Virus record (IMG/VR): IMGVR_UViG_3300019124_000001
Span: 62,001 to 126,000 of that record
Direction: 5' to 3' (one strand)
From: a virus
Length of the DNA stretch: 64,000 nucleotides
The position numbers were made by a program, and so were the translations under genes. Positions 1 through 6,390 of the stretch are shown piece by piece (positions within the stretch are counted from its first letter, which is position 1; each line of letters begins with the position of its first letter). The notes beneath the pieces are model-generated. The model was given only the letters and a program-made list of their open reading frames with translations, had not been told where the DNA came from and made no database searches.

Positions 1-10
1 CTATTCTTAT

Positions 11-25
11 TCAATTGCCTGTTGA
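11..25. repeat. 15-base operator-like repeat, copy A
   Basis: TCAATTGCCTGTTGA. Its exact reverse complement occurs at 2130-2144. Both copies overlap a TTGACT box at the head of a transcription unit, so they may be a shared operator in opposite orientations. Confidence 0.4.
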
Positions 26-50
26 CTTTTGTGATTGTAGATGATATGAT
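22..50 (+). promoter_or_regulatory. Promoter of the Cys-rich protein gene
   Basis: TTGACT (22-27), 17-base spacer, TATGAT (45-50) with an extended -10 TGA in front. It shares TTGACTTTTGT and GATGATAT with the promoter at 503-531, so both probably use host sigma-A and are regulated alike. Confidence 0.65.
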
Positions 51-81
51 GTTTATAGATCAAACGAAAGGAGAATTGCAT

Positions 82-414
82 ATGAGCGAACGTCAGAAAA
101 AACGCCGTGTCAAGATCAAACCATATAATCAAGGTACGGCATATCAATCGCAATGCCAATGTTGTGGAGGTGTGCGCAAGTTCTACGGTGGACTTTACAA
201 GACCAACGATGACAAGCGCCGTTGTTGTGACGAATCAAGCATGGCAGAGGATGATTATTGGGATAGCGTGGCACATGACGCTGATGCAAGCTATCACTAC
301 TACATGGAGCGGGATGCCGCAAAGTGGGGAATTACCTACAAGAACCCATACAACGAATGCTCTAGGTGCCGTGGAGGTGGTTGTCCACAGTGTGAACCAC
401 GCCGCTTTTTATAG
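82..414 (+). CDS. Small Cys-rich (zinc-binding-like) protein
   Basis: 110 residues from ATG 82, chosen because AAAGGAG lies at the right distance. An in-frame upstream start at 22 would lie inside the promoter. The N-terminus is strongly basic. Cys pairs appear as CQCC near residue 29, a CC pair near 50, and CSRC and CPQC at the C-terminus, which suggests a treble-clef or ribbon zinc site. No family recognised; a nucleic-acid-binding role is only a guess. It forms its own unit between a promoter and a terminator. Confidence 0.7.
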   Translation: MSERQKKRRVKIKPYNQGTAYQSQCQCCGGVRKFYGGLYKTNDDKRRCCDESSMAEDDYWDSVAHDADASYHYYMERDAAKWGITYKNPYNECSRCRGGGCPQCEPRRFL

Positions 415-417
415 GCA

Positions 418-454
418 ACTGCAAACTCCGCTAAATACGGGGTTTGCAGTTTTT
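418..454 (+). terminator. Rho-independent terminator
   Basis: ACTGCAAACTCCG (418-430) pairs with CGGGGTTTGCAGT (438-450), followed by a T run. It lies directly behind the first gene. Confidence 0.85.
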
Positions 455-502
455 CGATAATTGTCTGAAAATTCTGAACAAGTAATTTATGGTATACTTT
501 GA

Positions 503-531
503 TTGACTTTTGTCTATAATGATGATATATT
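503..531 (+). promoter_or_regulatory. Promoter of the sliding-clamp gene
   Basis: TTGACT (503-508), 17-base spacer, TATATT (526-531) preceded by TGA. Closely similar to the promoter at 22-50. Confidence 0.65.
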
Positions 532-566
532 AGATGTAGAAACACAATCACAAAAGGAGGTTGCAT

Positions 567-1670
567 ATGAACCTGACCGAACAGACAAATATGAATGGCA
601 ACTTGTTCGAAACCATTATTACTGGCAATATGGTGAAACTCATTCACAATGTCAGTAAGCACATGAATGAACCGTTTCTAAACAGCGCAAAACTCTATAA
701 TCAAGGCAAAACGCTGTTCGCTGTAATCGCTGACAAAACAAATGCTGTATACTTGAACCTTGGAGATACTATGGTTCATGGAGAAGACTTCGAGTTTCTT
801 CTTCCTCTGTCATTATTCAAGCGATTGGGAAAGAGGGCTGATGCTACATTCCGCTTCGGCAACAGCGTCAACAAAGGGCATATCGCCATGTTTGCAGAGG
901 GCAATTGGGAACATCTGCTTACGCATGACGTGACGGATTTCCCTGAAATCAAGGATGTCGTTTCAGAAAAATACGAAGTCGTCACTGCTGGATACACGGA
1001 AGCCCTTGTCAGCGCCGTGAAATTCGCTGGACGCGAACGCATCGTGACGGCAATTAATGGCATCCATCATAATGCTGGCATGATCGAAGCGACTGACGGA
1101 AATCGGATTTATCGCCACACGGATGTGTTCAATGCTGACGTGTTCGAAATGCCGTTTTTGGTTGATGCAAGTACGGCTCTTTTGTTAGACACGTTGACAA
1201 AGGGCGAAGCTGTGGCAACTACAGTTGACTATGAAAATTGCATTCTGAAATACGAAGGGAATCGGCATACGCTGGTGGCAAAATTTCGACAAGTAGCGTA
1301 TCCAGATTTCGACAGCATTATTCCGAAAAACGGGTTTACTGGCAATCTGACGGTGAATCGCCGCAACCTTCTCGATGCACTAAACGGCGTTGAGGGGGCG
1401 GTAGAATTAAGGATGTCGCAAGCGGCGCAAACACTTGAAATCTACTACGACAAAAATGGTGAAGTCAAGAGGGACATTATTGATTGTGTGTACATCTCTC
1501 TTAAATCGTCATTTAACAATCAAGTAGTTGTGGACGCAAATCACATCGTTGACATGTTAAAAACATCTCACTTAAACGACATTGAAATCCAACTGTCTGG
1601 CAATCACGGGGCAATGATCGTTGACGTGGAAACGAGCTTTTTCCTGATTTTCCCTGTCATGAGAGGATAG
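567..1670 (+). CDS. dnaN: DNA polymerase III beta subunit-like sliding clamp
   Basis: 367 residues from ATG 567, six bases behind GGAGG; an in-frame TTG at 561 is too close to it. The length matches bacterial DnaN (about 370-380). The segment around KFRQVAYPDFDSIIPK matches the conserved clamp region before domain 3, and the C-terminus FPVMRG corresponds to the conserved end of beta clamps (PVR/PMR). It should encircle DNA and tether the replicative polymerase. A phage-owned clamp implies a phage polymerase elsewhere or recruitment of the host one. Own promoter upstream and a double-hairpin terminator at its stop codon. Confidence 0.85.
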   Translation: MNLTEQTNMNGNLFETIITGNMVKLIHNVSKHMNEPFLNSAKLYNQGKTLFAVIADKTNAVYLNLGDTMVHGEDFEFLLPLSLFKRLGKRADATFRFGNSVNKGHIAMFAEGNWEHLLTHDVTDFPEIKDVVSEKYEVVTAGYTEALVSAVKFAGRERIVTAINGIHHNAGMIEATDGNRIYRHTDVFNADVFEMPFLVDASTALLLDTLTKGEAVATTVDYENCILKYEGNRHTLVAKFRQVAYPDFDSIIPKNGFTGNLTVNRRNLLDALNGVEGAVELRMSQAAQTLEIYYDKNGEVKRDIIDCVYISLKSSFNNQVVVDANHIVDMLKTSHLNDIEIQLSGNHGAMIVDVETSFFLIFPVMRG

Positions 1671-1704
1671 CAGGTTCTATCCTCTCCCCTAAACAGGGGT
1701 TTTC
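1661..1704 (+). terminator. Tandem hairpin terminator overlapping the clamp stop codon
   Basis: GAGAGGATAG (1661-1670) pairs with CTATCCTCTC (1677-1686). A second hairpin CCCCT-aaac-AGGGG (1686-1699) follows and ends in TTTTCT. Confidence 0.75.
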
Positions 1705-1739
1705 TCTAGTGTAATGGAAAAGAATGCACAAATCAAGAC

Positions 1740-1767
1740 TTGACTACAAACGACAACTATGTATATT
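1740..1767 (+). promoter_or_regulatory. Promoter with embedded repeated element (copy 1)
   Basis: TTGACT (1740-1745), 16-base spacer, TATATT (1762-1767). The spacer holds GACAACTATGTA (1752-1763), a variant of the element found throughout the window. It would transcribe through the inverted repeat at 1801-1910 into the 38-residue membrane protein. Confidence 0.55.
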
Positions 1768-1800
1768 TGTCAGGTCGAGGAATTAGATCAAATTCATACA

Positions 1801-1910
1801 AATCGAAAAAGGGTAACTCTTTGCCAATAATAGAATATATGTTTAAATATATTTATTTAATATATATAACGTATTTTCTATTAGTAGCAAAGAGTTACCC
1901 TTTTTCGATT
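1801..1910. repeat. Perfect 24-base inverted repeat with AT-rich centre
   Basis: Bases 1801-1824 are exactly the reverse complement of 1887-1910. The 62-base centre is almost only A and T, and its ends pair partly too. As RNA it would be one long hairpin; as DNA it could extrude or melt easily. It could be a terminator or processing site, an origin-like unwinding element, or a small non-autonomous mobile remnant. No coding sequence lies inside. Confidence 0.8.
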
Positions 1911-1931
1911 TAGAACTATAGGAGTGATTAA

Positions 1932-2048
1932 GTGAAACACTCACAGAATAAAAGGGGGATTTCTTTAGAAGGTGCTATAGCATTAACAATTATCGCATTT
2001 GGGGCGGCGTTCATCATTGCCTTTGTAAGAGTATTACTTGGAGCTTAA
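1932..2048 (+). CDS. Small single-pass membrane protein (38 aa)
   Basis: GTG 1932 lies behind AGGAGTG with a 5-base gap. A short basic head (KHSQNKR) is followed by one hydrophobic helix of about 24 residues. No family recognised. It lies between the AT-rich inverted repeat and the lysogeny-control genes. Confidence 0.6.
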   Translation: MKHSQNKRGISLEGAIALTIIAFGAAFIIAFVRVLLGA

Positions 2049-2129
2049 TTCCGTCCTGCTACATAATGACAACTGCATTAACGTCTGTAAGTCAATATTT
2101 AGAGTGAATTGCTTGTAAAATTTTTTCAT

Positions 2130-2144
2130 TCAACAGGCAATTGA
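2130..2144. repeat. 15-base operator-like repeat, copy B (inverted)
   Basis: TCAACAGGCAATTGA, exact reverse complement of 11-25. It lies just upstream of the promoter of the MrpR-like gene. Confidence 0.4.
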
Positions 2145-2147
2145 CTA

Positions 2148-2176
2148 GAGACAAATAATGTCGGGTATGTTATAAT
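2148..2176 (+). promoter_or_regulatory. Promoter of the MrpR-like gene
   Basis: Extended -10 TGTTATAAT ending at 2176, with a weak -35 GAGACA at 2148-2153 (17-base spacer). An upstream TTGACT at 2141 is too far (24 bases) to be the -35. The spacer contains GACAAATAATG, loosely like the repeated element. Confidence 0.5.
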
Positions 2177-2219
2177 ATAAGTAGGCAAGACACTACAAGG
2201 GGGAAGTGAGTGATGGAGC

Positions 2220-3197
2220 ATGGTAAACTTGGTTATTCCGTTTAACAATAAAATGAAAGAGCGTTTCTTGGGTGATATGAATTTGAGCGAAGAGACAAAG
2301 TACTACTACAATCGACTCTTCCTCAAATCTAAATTCGCTGAAGAAACGCTGAACAAAGACCTTGCATACTTCAATGTAATCGAATTGGAAACGGTTTTAT
2401 ACAGCTTGAAATCCGCAACACTGAATGCTTGCATCAAAGAAGCAGGAATCATTAAAACATACATCAATTGGGCACTCGAAAAAGGATTGCGACAAGATGG
2501 AGTCAATCCCGTACTTATGCTAAAAGAAGATGACTACAGGAAGTTCATACCTGACAAGAACATCAACTTCACCTACAACGATGTGTTTGACGTAATGATC
2601 CCTCCCGTATATAATGCTAGTGACGCCATCTGCATCCTCCTTCCGTTCGAGGGCTTGTCACTGGCAGAGATGGTCAATCTGACTAAATACGATGTGGATT
2701 GGAACAATAGAGTCTTGATAGTTCAAAAAGATCGTAATGACGAAAGAACCAAACGAGTGGTACAGGTAGAGCAGAAAACTATAGACTTGATCGCCAAGAG
2801 CATCGAAGAGAGCGAGTATTACAAGAAAAACGGATATTATCGCTTCAATCCAACCCCACGAGTGAAACCTACTCTTGAGCTTGCAAGTAATGACTTCATC
2901 GTTAGAGCGGCACAAACCTACGGCGATAACGAAAATGCTCCTGCTGACACTCAAACTGTAACAAGAAGGCTCAAAATGCTAAAAGAAGAATTAGATCAAC
3001 CAGAATTGAAGTTTCAAAATCTTTCCCGTTCCGGTTTGTTATGGTACGCAAAGAAACTGATGGATGAACGTGAAGGGAGACTGGACACGGAAGCGTACAA
3101 GATGATTGGCAAAAAGTTTGATGTTGAACCGACATATGCGCAACTCAGGCGTACAGTGAATGAAGAAGAAGTGAACAAGCTCTACAATAGGAGGTAA
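2220..3197 (+). CDS. Tyrosine-recombinase-like protein, probable MrpR/YopR-type phage repressor
   Basis: 325 residues, the length I recall for SPbeta MrpR (YopR), the master repressor with a tyrosine-recombinase fold. Residues 1-110 look like a core-binding domain; the rest is catalytic-domain-like, but key positions are changed. GLSLAEMVNL replaces the usual GLRxSE, so the first catalytic Arg is lost. NLSRSGLLWYA replaces HxLRHTFA, so the His is lost while the second Arg remains. PTYAQL keeps a Tyr at the nucleophile position. It is therefore likely a DNA-binding regulator rather than an integrase. ATG 2220 is the only in-frame start near the ribosome binding site, but AAGGGGG is better placed for an overlapping 10-codon frame starting at 2213. 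It is followed at once by a small HTH gene and the peptide-receptor module. Family assignment is from length, fold pattern and context. Confidence 0.7.
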   Translation: MVNLVIPFNNKMKERFLGDMNLSEETKYYYNRLFLKSKFAEETLNKDLAYFNVIELETVLYSLKSATLNACIKEAGIIKTYINWALEKGLRQDGVNPVLMLKEDDYRKFIPDKNINFTYNDVFDVMIPPVYNASDAICILLPFEGLSLAEMVNLTKYDVDWNNRVLIVQKDRNDERTKRVVQVEQKTIDLIAKSIEESEYYKKNGYYRFNPTPRVKPTLELASNDFIVRAAQTYGDNENAPADTQTVTRRLKMLKEELDQPELKFQNLSRSGLLWYAKKLMDEREGRLDTEAYKMIGKKFDVEPTYAQLRRTVNEEEVNKLYNRR

Positions 3198-3201
3198 CAA
3201 C

Positions 3202-3549
3202 ATGGCACGTACTGTCATTCATGATCAAGACGTAAGGATCAAAAGGGATGTATTTGAAATGGAGTTTGACAAGCAAGGGTTTCGCACAGCGAAATCCTTT
3301 CTTGAATATTTTATTGAGGATGTTGGTTTGAAAATAGGTTGGAAGACTCTTTACCAAATGATTTACGAAAAGCCTAACAAGGTAGCATGGAAACTCCATT
3401 ACGCTATGTTGTTAGCAGATTATTTGAATCTAAAGGTGGAGGCGCTATTCGAGTTTTATGATGTAGATATCGAAGCGGAAGCGCAAGCGAGAGAAGACAA
3501 AAACGCTAAGATACGAGAGTCGAAAGAACGCAATAGTAATAAAAACTAA
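3202..3549 (+). CDS. Small Cro/XRE-like helix-turn-helix protein
   Basis: 115 residues from ATG 3202 behind AGGAGG, four bases after the previous stop, so it is co-transcribed with the MrpR-like gene. Residues about 45-85 (IGWKTLYQMIYEKPNK... LLADYLNLKVEALFEF) have the spacing of a Cro/C1-type HTH domain. The C-terminal 30 residues are charged and low in complexity. Probably a DNA-binding partner in the lysogeny switch. A perfect terminator hairpin follows. Confidence 0.7.
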   Translation: MARTVIHDQDVRIKRDVFEMEFDKQGFRTAKSFLEYFIEDVGLKIGWKTLYQMIYEKPNKVAWKLHYAMLLADYLNLKVEALFEFYDVDIEAEAQAREDKNAKIRESKERNSNKN

Positions 3550-3583
3550 AACAAGTACCCTAAAATAAGGGTACTTGTTTTAG
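3546..3583 (+). terminator. Strong terminator after the repressor operon
   Basis: CTAAAACAAGTACCCT (3546-3561) is perfectly complementary to AGGGTACTTGTTTTAG (3568-3583). The TTTT lies within the 3' arm. Confidence 0.8.
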
Positions 3584-3592
3584 TTTAGCTGG

Positions 3593-3622
3593 TTGACATA
3601 CATAGTTGTTATATGTTATAAT
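3593..3622 (+). promoter_or_regulatory. Promoter of the peptide-receptor gene, with inverted repeated element (copy 2)
   Basis: TTGACA (3593-3598), 18-base spacer, TATAAT (3617-3622), with TATGT just before the -10. The spacer starts with TACATAGTTGTT (3599-3610), the exact reverse complement of the element core AACAACTATGTA. This is the only inverted copy seen in the window. Confidence 0.8.
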
Positions 3623-3661
3623 ATTGACCGAGGACATTATTACAGTAAAGGGGTGTATAAT

Positions 3662-3682
3662 ATGAAGGGGTGTAAAAGATGA
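3662..3682 (+). CDS. Possible 6-codon leader peptide (MKGCKR)
   Basis: ATG 3662 is preceded by AAAGGGGTGTATAAT and ends with a TGA that overlaps the receptor start as ATGA. The leader is an imperfect duplication (aaggggtgtataatATG, then aaggggtgtaaaagATG), so translational coupling is plausible. Confidence 0.35.
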   Translation: MKGCKR

Positions 3683-4704
3683 TCGACAAGGAAAGTTACA
3701 TAGAACGCATTAAGGAGATTATGGACGAACAGGGCTTTACGTCCGTTGAAGCGTTTTCTGAGGTCTGTGGGGTAAACAAAGAATACATTAGGCAAATCCT
3801 GAAAGGCTCTCGTGACATCGGAGAGCTTGAAGCGAAAATAGCCTATGGATTAGGGGTGACTGTTCGTAGATTGCGAATGGAAGACACTCGCGAACAAATA
3901 ATAAAGGCTGAAAATGATTTACTGTTGCCTGAAGTCAACATTCAAGAACTTATTAAATCTGTAAATGTCCTCTACAAAAAAGCAATTGGCATTACAGAGA
4001 AAGCAGACATGCTCTATCTTTTATCCAGTGTGTACAAACATGGTAGACTTTGGAACGAGTGTGTCCAAACGTGCGAAGATGCTCTGCAACTACTGATAAG
4101 ACAGAAGAAGGCAAAGAGTATGAGCAAGATAGGGAAAAGACCTGATGGAGATCGTATCCGTAAGGTAATTTCTCGTTATCTATTCGCACTCAAATCTTCG
4201 CAACGTCTACATGAATATGTTGCCCTAATCGAAAAGTATGAGCAATATTTTGATGTAGATGCTAGAGCGAAGTCTGAGCTTTTGTATAGGAAAGGTAACG
4301 CAAAGTTTCGCCTGAACTACTGGAAGGAAGCGGAGGATTCGTATAACAGCGCACTCGAAGGATTTCGTGTTTTAAATGACAAAGAGTATGAATTTCGTAT
4401 CCTAGTCAATATCGCAATGATCTATGCGGAACGTGAGTTTTATGTAACAGCGATTGATATTTTAAACGAAGCGGAAAAGTTGTTGCAATATGAAACAGCA
4501 TTTGATTCTTTAATGAATTATCAATACGTTGTTGCAAAAATTCTATTTGTAAATGGATCAGATTTAGAAACAATCGAAAAAAGACTTGACAACGCTATGG
4601 GCAGATATGGTAAACTTGAAGGGAAGCCTATGTTGATTTACCATATATTAAAACAAGGCGTTGATCTGGCACTCAAAAGGCAGTTGATCCAAGCCGTCTT
4701 TTGA
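3679..4704 (+). CDS. HTH-TPR peptide-responsive regulator (RRNPP family, AimR-like)
   Basis: 341 residues. Residues 1-65 form an XRE-type HTH: SVEAFSEVCGVNKEYIRQIL, then a helix and GLGVTVRRL. Residues about 85-335 are alpha-helical with TPR-like pairs, for example LLYRKGNAKFRLNYWKEAEDSYNSAL near 205-230 and LVNIAMIYAEREFYVTAIDIL near 245. This is the layout of PlcR, NprR and AimR, regulators that bind a re-imported peptide in the TPR domain. The next gene is a small secreted propeptide, as in aimR-aimP pairs. Its promoter carries an inverted copy of the genome-wide element. ATG 3679 has AAGGGG upstream. The SPbeta AimR itself is about 386 residues, so this is a shorter relative or an independent RRNPP protein. 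Confidence 0.8.
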   Translation: MIDKESYIERIKEIMDEQGFTSVEAFSEVCGVNKEYIRQILKGSRDIGELEAKIAYGLGVTVRRLRMEDTREQIIKAENDLLLPEVNIQELIKSVNVLYKKAIGITEKADMLYLLSSVYKHGRLWNECVQTCEDALQLLIRQKKAKSMSKIGKRPDGDRIRKVISRYLFALKSSQRLHEYVALIEKYEQYFDVDARAKSELLYRKGNAKFRLNYWKEAEDSYNSALEGFRVLNDKEYEFRILVNIAMIYAEREFYVTAIDILNEAEKLLQYETAFDSLMNYQYVVAKILFVNGSDLETIEKRLDNAMGRYGKLEGKPMLIYHILKQGVDLALKRQLIQAVF

Positions 4705-4739
4705 TGTAACAGCCAACAGAAAGGAGAACAGTGAACATT

Positions 4740-4907
4740 ATGAAAAACATCAAGAACAAAATCTTTCTTGCAGGAATCATTCTTGCGATTGGAGCTACCG
4801 TAGGTTGCTCTAAAAATGCAATGCCGTTTGACCCCTACGAGCCTGACGGCAAAGAGGTGTCGGTGTTTGATCCCTACGAGCCAGACCCCATTGTGTTTAA
4901 CGGTTAA
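4740..4907 (+). CDS. Secreted propeptide with two copies of a heptapeptide (arbitrium-like signal)
   Basis: 55 residues from ATG 4740; GTG 4731 is in frame and equally possible with AAGGAG upstream. A basic head (MKNIKNK) precedes a hydrophobic stretch (IFLAGIILAIGATVGC) typical of a Sec signal, with a weak lipobox-like ATVGC. The mature part contains FDPYEPD twice: residues 30-36, followed by G, and 43-49, followed by P. Phr, NprX and AimP precursors have the same plan, a signal sequence plus a short active peptide, sometimes repeated. It lies 35 bases after the receptor gene and before a strong terminator, so the two are one transcript. I infer that FDPYEPD, or a trimmed part, is the ligand of the upstream receptor. 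The alternative is a small lipoprotein without signalling function. Confidence 0.75.
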   Translation: MKNIKNKIFLAGIILAIGATVGCSKNAMPFDPYEPDGKEVSVFDPYEPDPIVFNG

Positions 4908-4920
4908 ATATCGTTAAAAA

Positions 4921-4960
4921 AATGCCGAGGAATGTGTCGAAACATTCCTCGGCATTTTTC
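4921..4960 (+). terminator. Strong terminator closing the receptor-peptide unit
   Basis: AATGCCGAGGAATGT (4921-4935) pairs perfectly with ACATTCCTCGGCATT (4942-4956), followed by TTTTTC. It starts 13 bases after the propeptide stop. Confidence 0.9.
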
Positions 4961-5188
4961 TTCACAATCTATCAAAATTTTTGCGATTTTTGACTTGACG
5001 ATCAATTTTCGCAATTTCCTCTCCGAAACTATAGAAAAAAGTCATAATAGATGGTATTATGAAATTACCACATGAAAGACGAACGCTAGTTCGGTAACAG
5101 AGATAGACAATAGTTGCCAACATTCTACAGAACAGTTTTCGTCAAACACACAACTTCATAGTACAAACTTCCAAGGAGAGTGCTTTTC
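4961..5188 (+). other. Non-coding gap behind the signalling module; possible aimX-like locus
   Basis: No convincing gene. It holds a TTGACG box (4995-5000) without a good -10, a TATAGA at 5030-5035, the dyad at 5043-5061, and CGAACgctaGTTCG (5080-5093) that could fold in RNA. In SPbeta-type arbitrium loci a short RNA or ORF (aimX) occupies this place and is controlled by AimR. No element copy is present. Confidence 0.4.
5043..5061. promoter_or_regulatory. 7-5-7 dyad, candidate receptor binding site
   Basis: CATAATA-gatgg-TATTATG is a perfect dyad with a 5-base centre. Its right arm contains TATTAT, which could be a -10 box. HTH dimers of the RRNPP type bind such inverted half-sites, so this is the best operator candidate for the regulator at 3679-4704. 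Confidence 0.4.
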
Positions 5189-5572
5189 ATGTTAATGGGT
5201 GATCTGAAATTGTCTCAAACGAACCGTCGAATCCTTTCCTATCTTGTACAGAACGAACATGAGGAAGCCGAGTTTAGGGAATGGCATCTTGGTTTTAACC
5301 GATCTATTCTCTTTGATATTATGGCTTTCCGCGCTGTAAAGGTCGAGAGGGCGTTGGCGAAGTTGTCACTCTCTGATTTTGTACAAGCCTTTGAAAAAGG
5401 CAACAGAGAAGAAAAAAGGGAAGTTTTGCAACAGGTCTTTCAACAATGGGTAACAGATACTGACTTGGACGATCTGACAGAGCGAATTACGAACGGTCTG
5501 ACGCTCGAAGCGCTCTATGAAGAACGCCGCCTGAAGCCAAGTGACTTCCTCCACTCCCTACTTAGGGGGTAG
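5189..5572 (+). CDS. Hypothetical protein after the signalling module
   Basis: 127 residues from ATG 5189, ten bases behind AAGGAG; an upstream in-frame GTG at 5180 lies too close. Mostly alpha-helical and charged, with SQTNRRILSYLVQNEHEEAEF at the start and a C-terminus LKPSDFLHSLLRG. No family recognised. Position suggests it is the first gene controlled by the communication module. Confidence 0.6.
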   Translation: MLMGDLKLSQTNRRILSYLVQNEHEEAEFREWHLGFNRSILFDIMAFRAVKVERALAKLSLSDFVQAFEKGNREEKREVLQQVFQQWVTDTDLDDLTERITNGLTLEALYEERRLKPSDFLHSLLRG

Positions 5573-5591
5573 ACACTTGGTAAAATTATTC

Positions 5592-5621
5592 TTGACAAAC
5601 AATAACTATGTTTGTTAGAAT
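5592..5621 (+). promoter_or_regulatory. Promoter with embedded element (copy 3)
   Basis: TTGACA (5592-5597), 18-base spacer containing AATAACTATGTT (5601-5612), TAGAAT (5616-5621). Drives the Nudix gene. Confidence 0.75.
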
Positions 5622-5681
5622 GCTATCAAGGGGCAAAACTCATGTAACAGCAGAGTCATATAATAGCAGGAGGAATCTATT

Positions 5682-6320
5682 ATGGGCTTATGGAGAAAAA
5701 TGCTTAAATTCAAAACAAAGGTGTTGGAATGGGCGCTTAGGTCTAGTATTCCAAACACACAAAGCAAGATAAAGGGGCGAGAGGTGGAGTTTCTTGGTGG
5801 CAATCAATGGCTCCACGTCTATCGCTTCAAAACGGGAAAATATGCTGGTTATACTTTCTCGTATGAACCAAAGTGGGCTGATATCGGAGTTGGAATTCTG
5901 CCATATCGCAAAAAACACGATGGACAGATTGAATATTTGGCGGTCAATGAAATTCGACCAGTTCACGGGAACAATTTTAACCTCTACGCAATTACTGGCG
6001 GGTGGGATGATCGCAGTATTTCTACTAAAGGATGTGCTGTCAAGGAAGTCAAGGAAGAAACTGGGTACTCTGTAACAGAGAGTGAACTATTTTTCCTTGG
6101 TACTATCAATAATAACAAAATGTCAACTGGAACTATGTACCTGTATGCTGTTGATTTGACAGGCGCGGAAAAGGGTTCTAAAGTCACTGACGGAAGCAGA
6201 GTGGAGCTTGATGCTTATGCAAGTTGGATTGATTTAGATACCCTAATTACAGATGGTGACAATTTGCTGGCGAAGATGTACCTACTTCTAAGACATCGTA
6301 TGGAAAATGGGAAATACTAA
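5682..6320 (+). CDS. Nudix-fold hydrolase
   Basis: 212 residues from ATG 5682 behind AGGAGG. Residues about 100-126 (GGWDDRSISTKGCAVKEVKE then ETGY) match the Nudix box GX5EX7REUXEEXGU in its second half (KEVKEETGY), with Lys for the usual Arg and without the first Glu. The family hydrolyses nucleoside diphosphates linked to another group (NADH, ADP-ribose, dinucleotide polyphosphates). Substrate not predictable here. The degenerate first half of the box leaves activity uncertain. Element-controlled promoter upstream. Confidence 0.75.
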   Translation: MGLWRKMLKFKTKVLEWALRSSIPNTQSKIKGREVEFLGGNQWLHVYRFKTGKYAGYTFSYEPKWADIGVGILPYRKKHDGQIEYLAVNEIRPVHGNNFNLYAITGGWDDRSISTKGCAVKEVKEETGYSVTESELFFLGTINNNKMSTGTMYLYAVDLTGAEKGSKVTDGSRVELDAYASWIDLDTLITDGDNLLAKMYLLLRHRMENGKY

Positions 6321-6351
6321 TACGCACAATAATTTGTGCGTGTTTTAACTT

Positions 6352-6376
6352 CTGACAAACAACAACTATGTATAAT
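6352..6376 (+). promoter_or_regulatory. Repeated element (copy 4) abutting a ribosome binding site
   Basis: CTGACA at 6352, core AACAACTATGTA at 6361-6372, running into TATAAT (6371-6376) and AGGAGAGAG. The -35 to TATAAT gap is only 13 bases, so this is not a standard promoter. Confidence 0.6.
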
Positions 6377-6390
6377 AGGAGAGAGAAAAC

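Noticed and set aside
1801-1910. CRISPR-like or transposon terminal repeats
   Set aside because: A single inverted pair with no spacers, transposase or visible target duplication.
2220-3197. Functional integrase
   Set aside because: Two catalytic positions are missing, and the length and neighbours fit a repressor better.
6121-6135. AACTATGTACC inside the Nudix gene
   Set aside because: Lies in coding sequence and lacks the ACAAACAA upstream half of the element; taken as chance.
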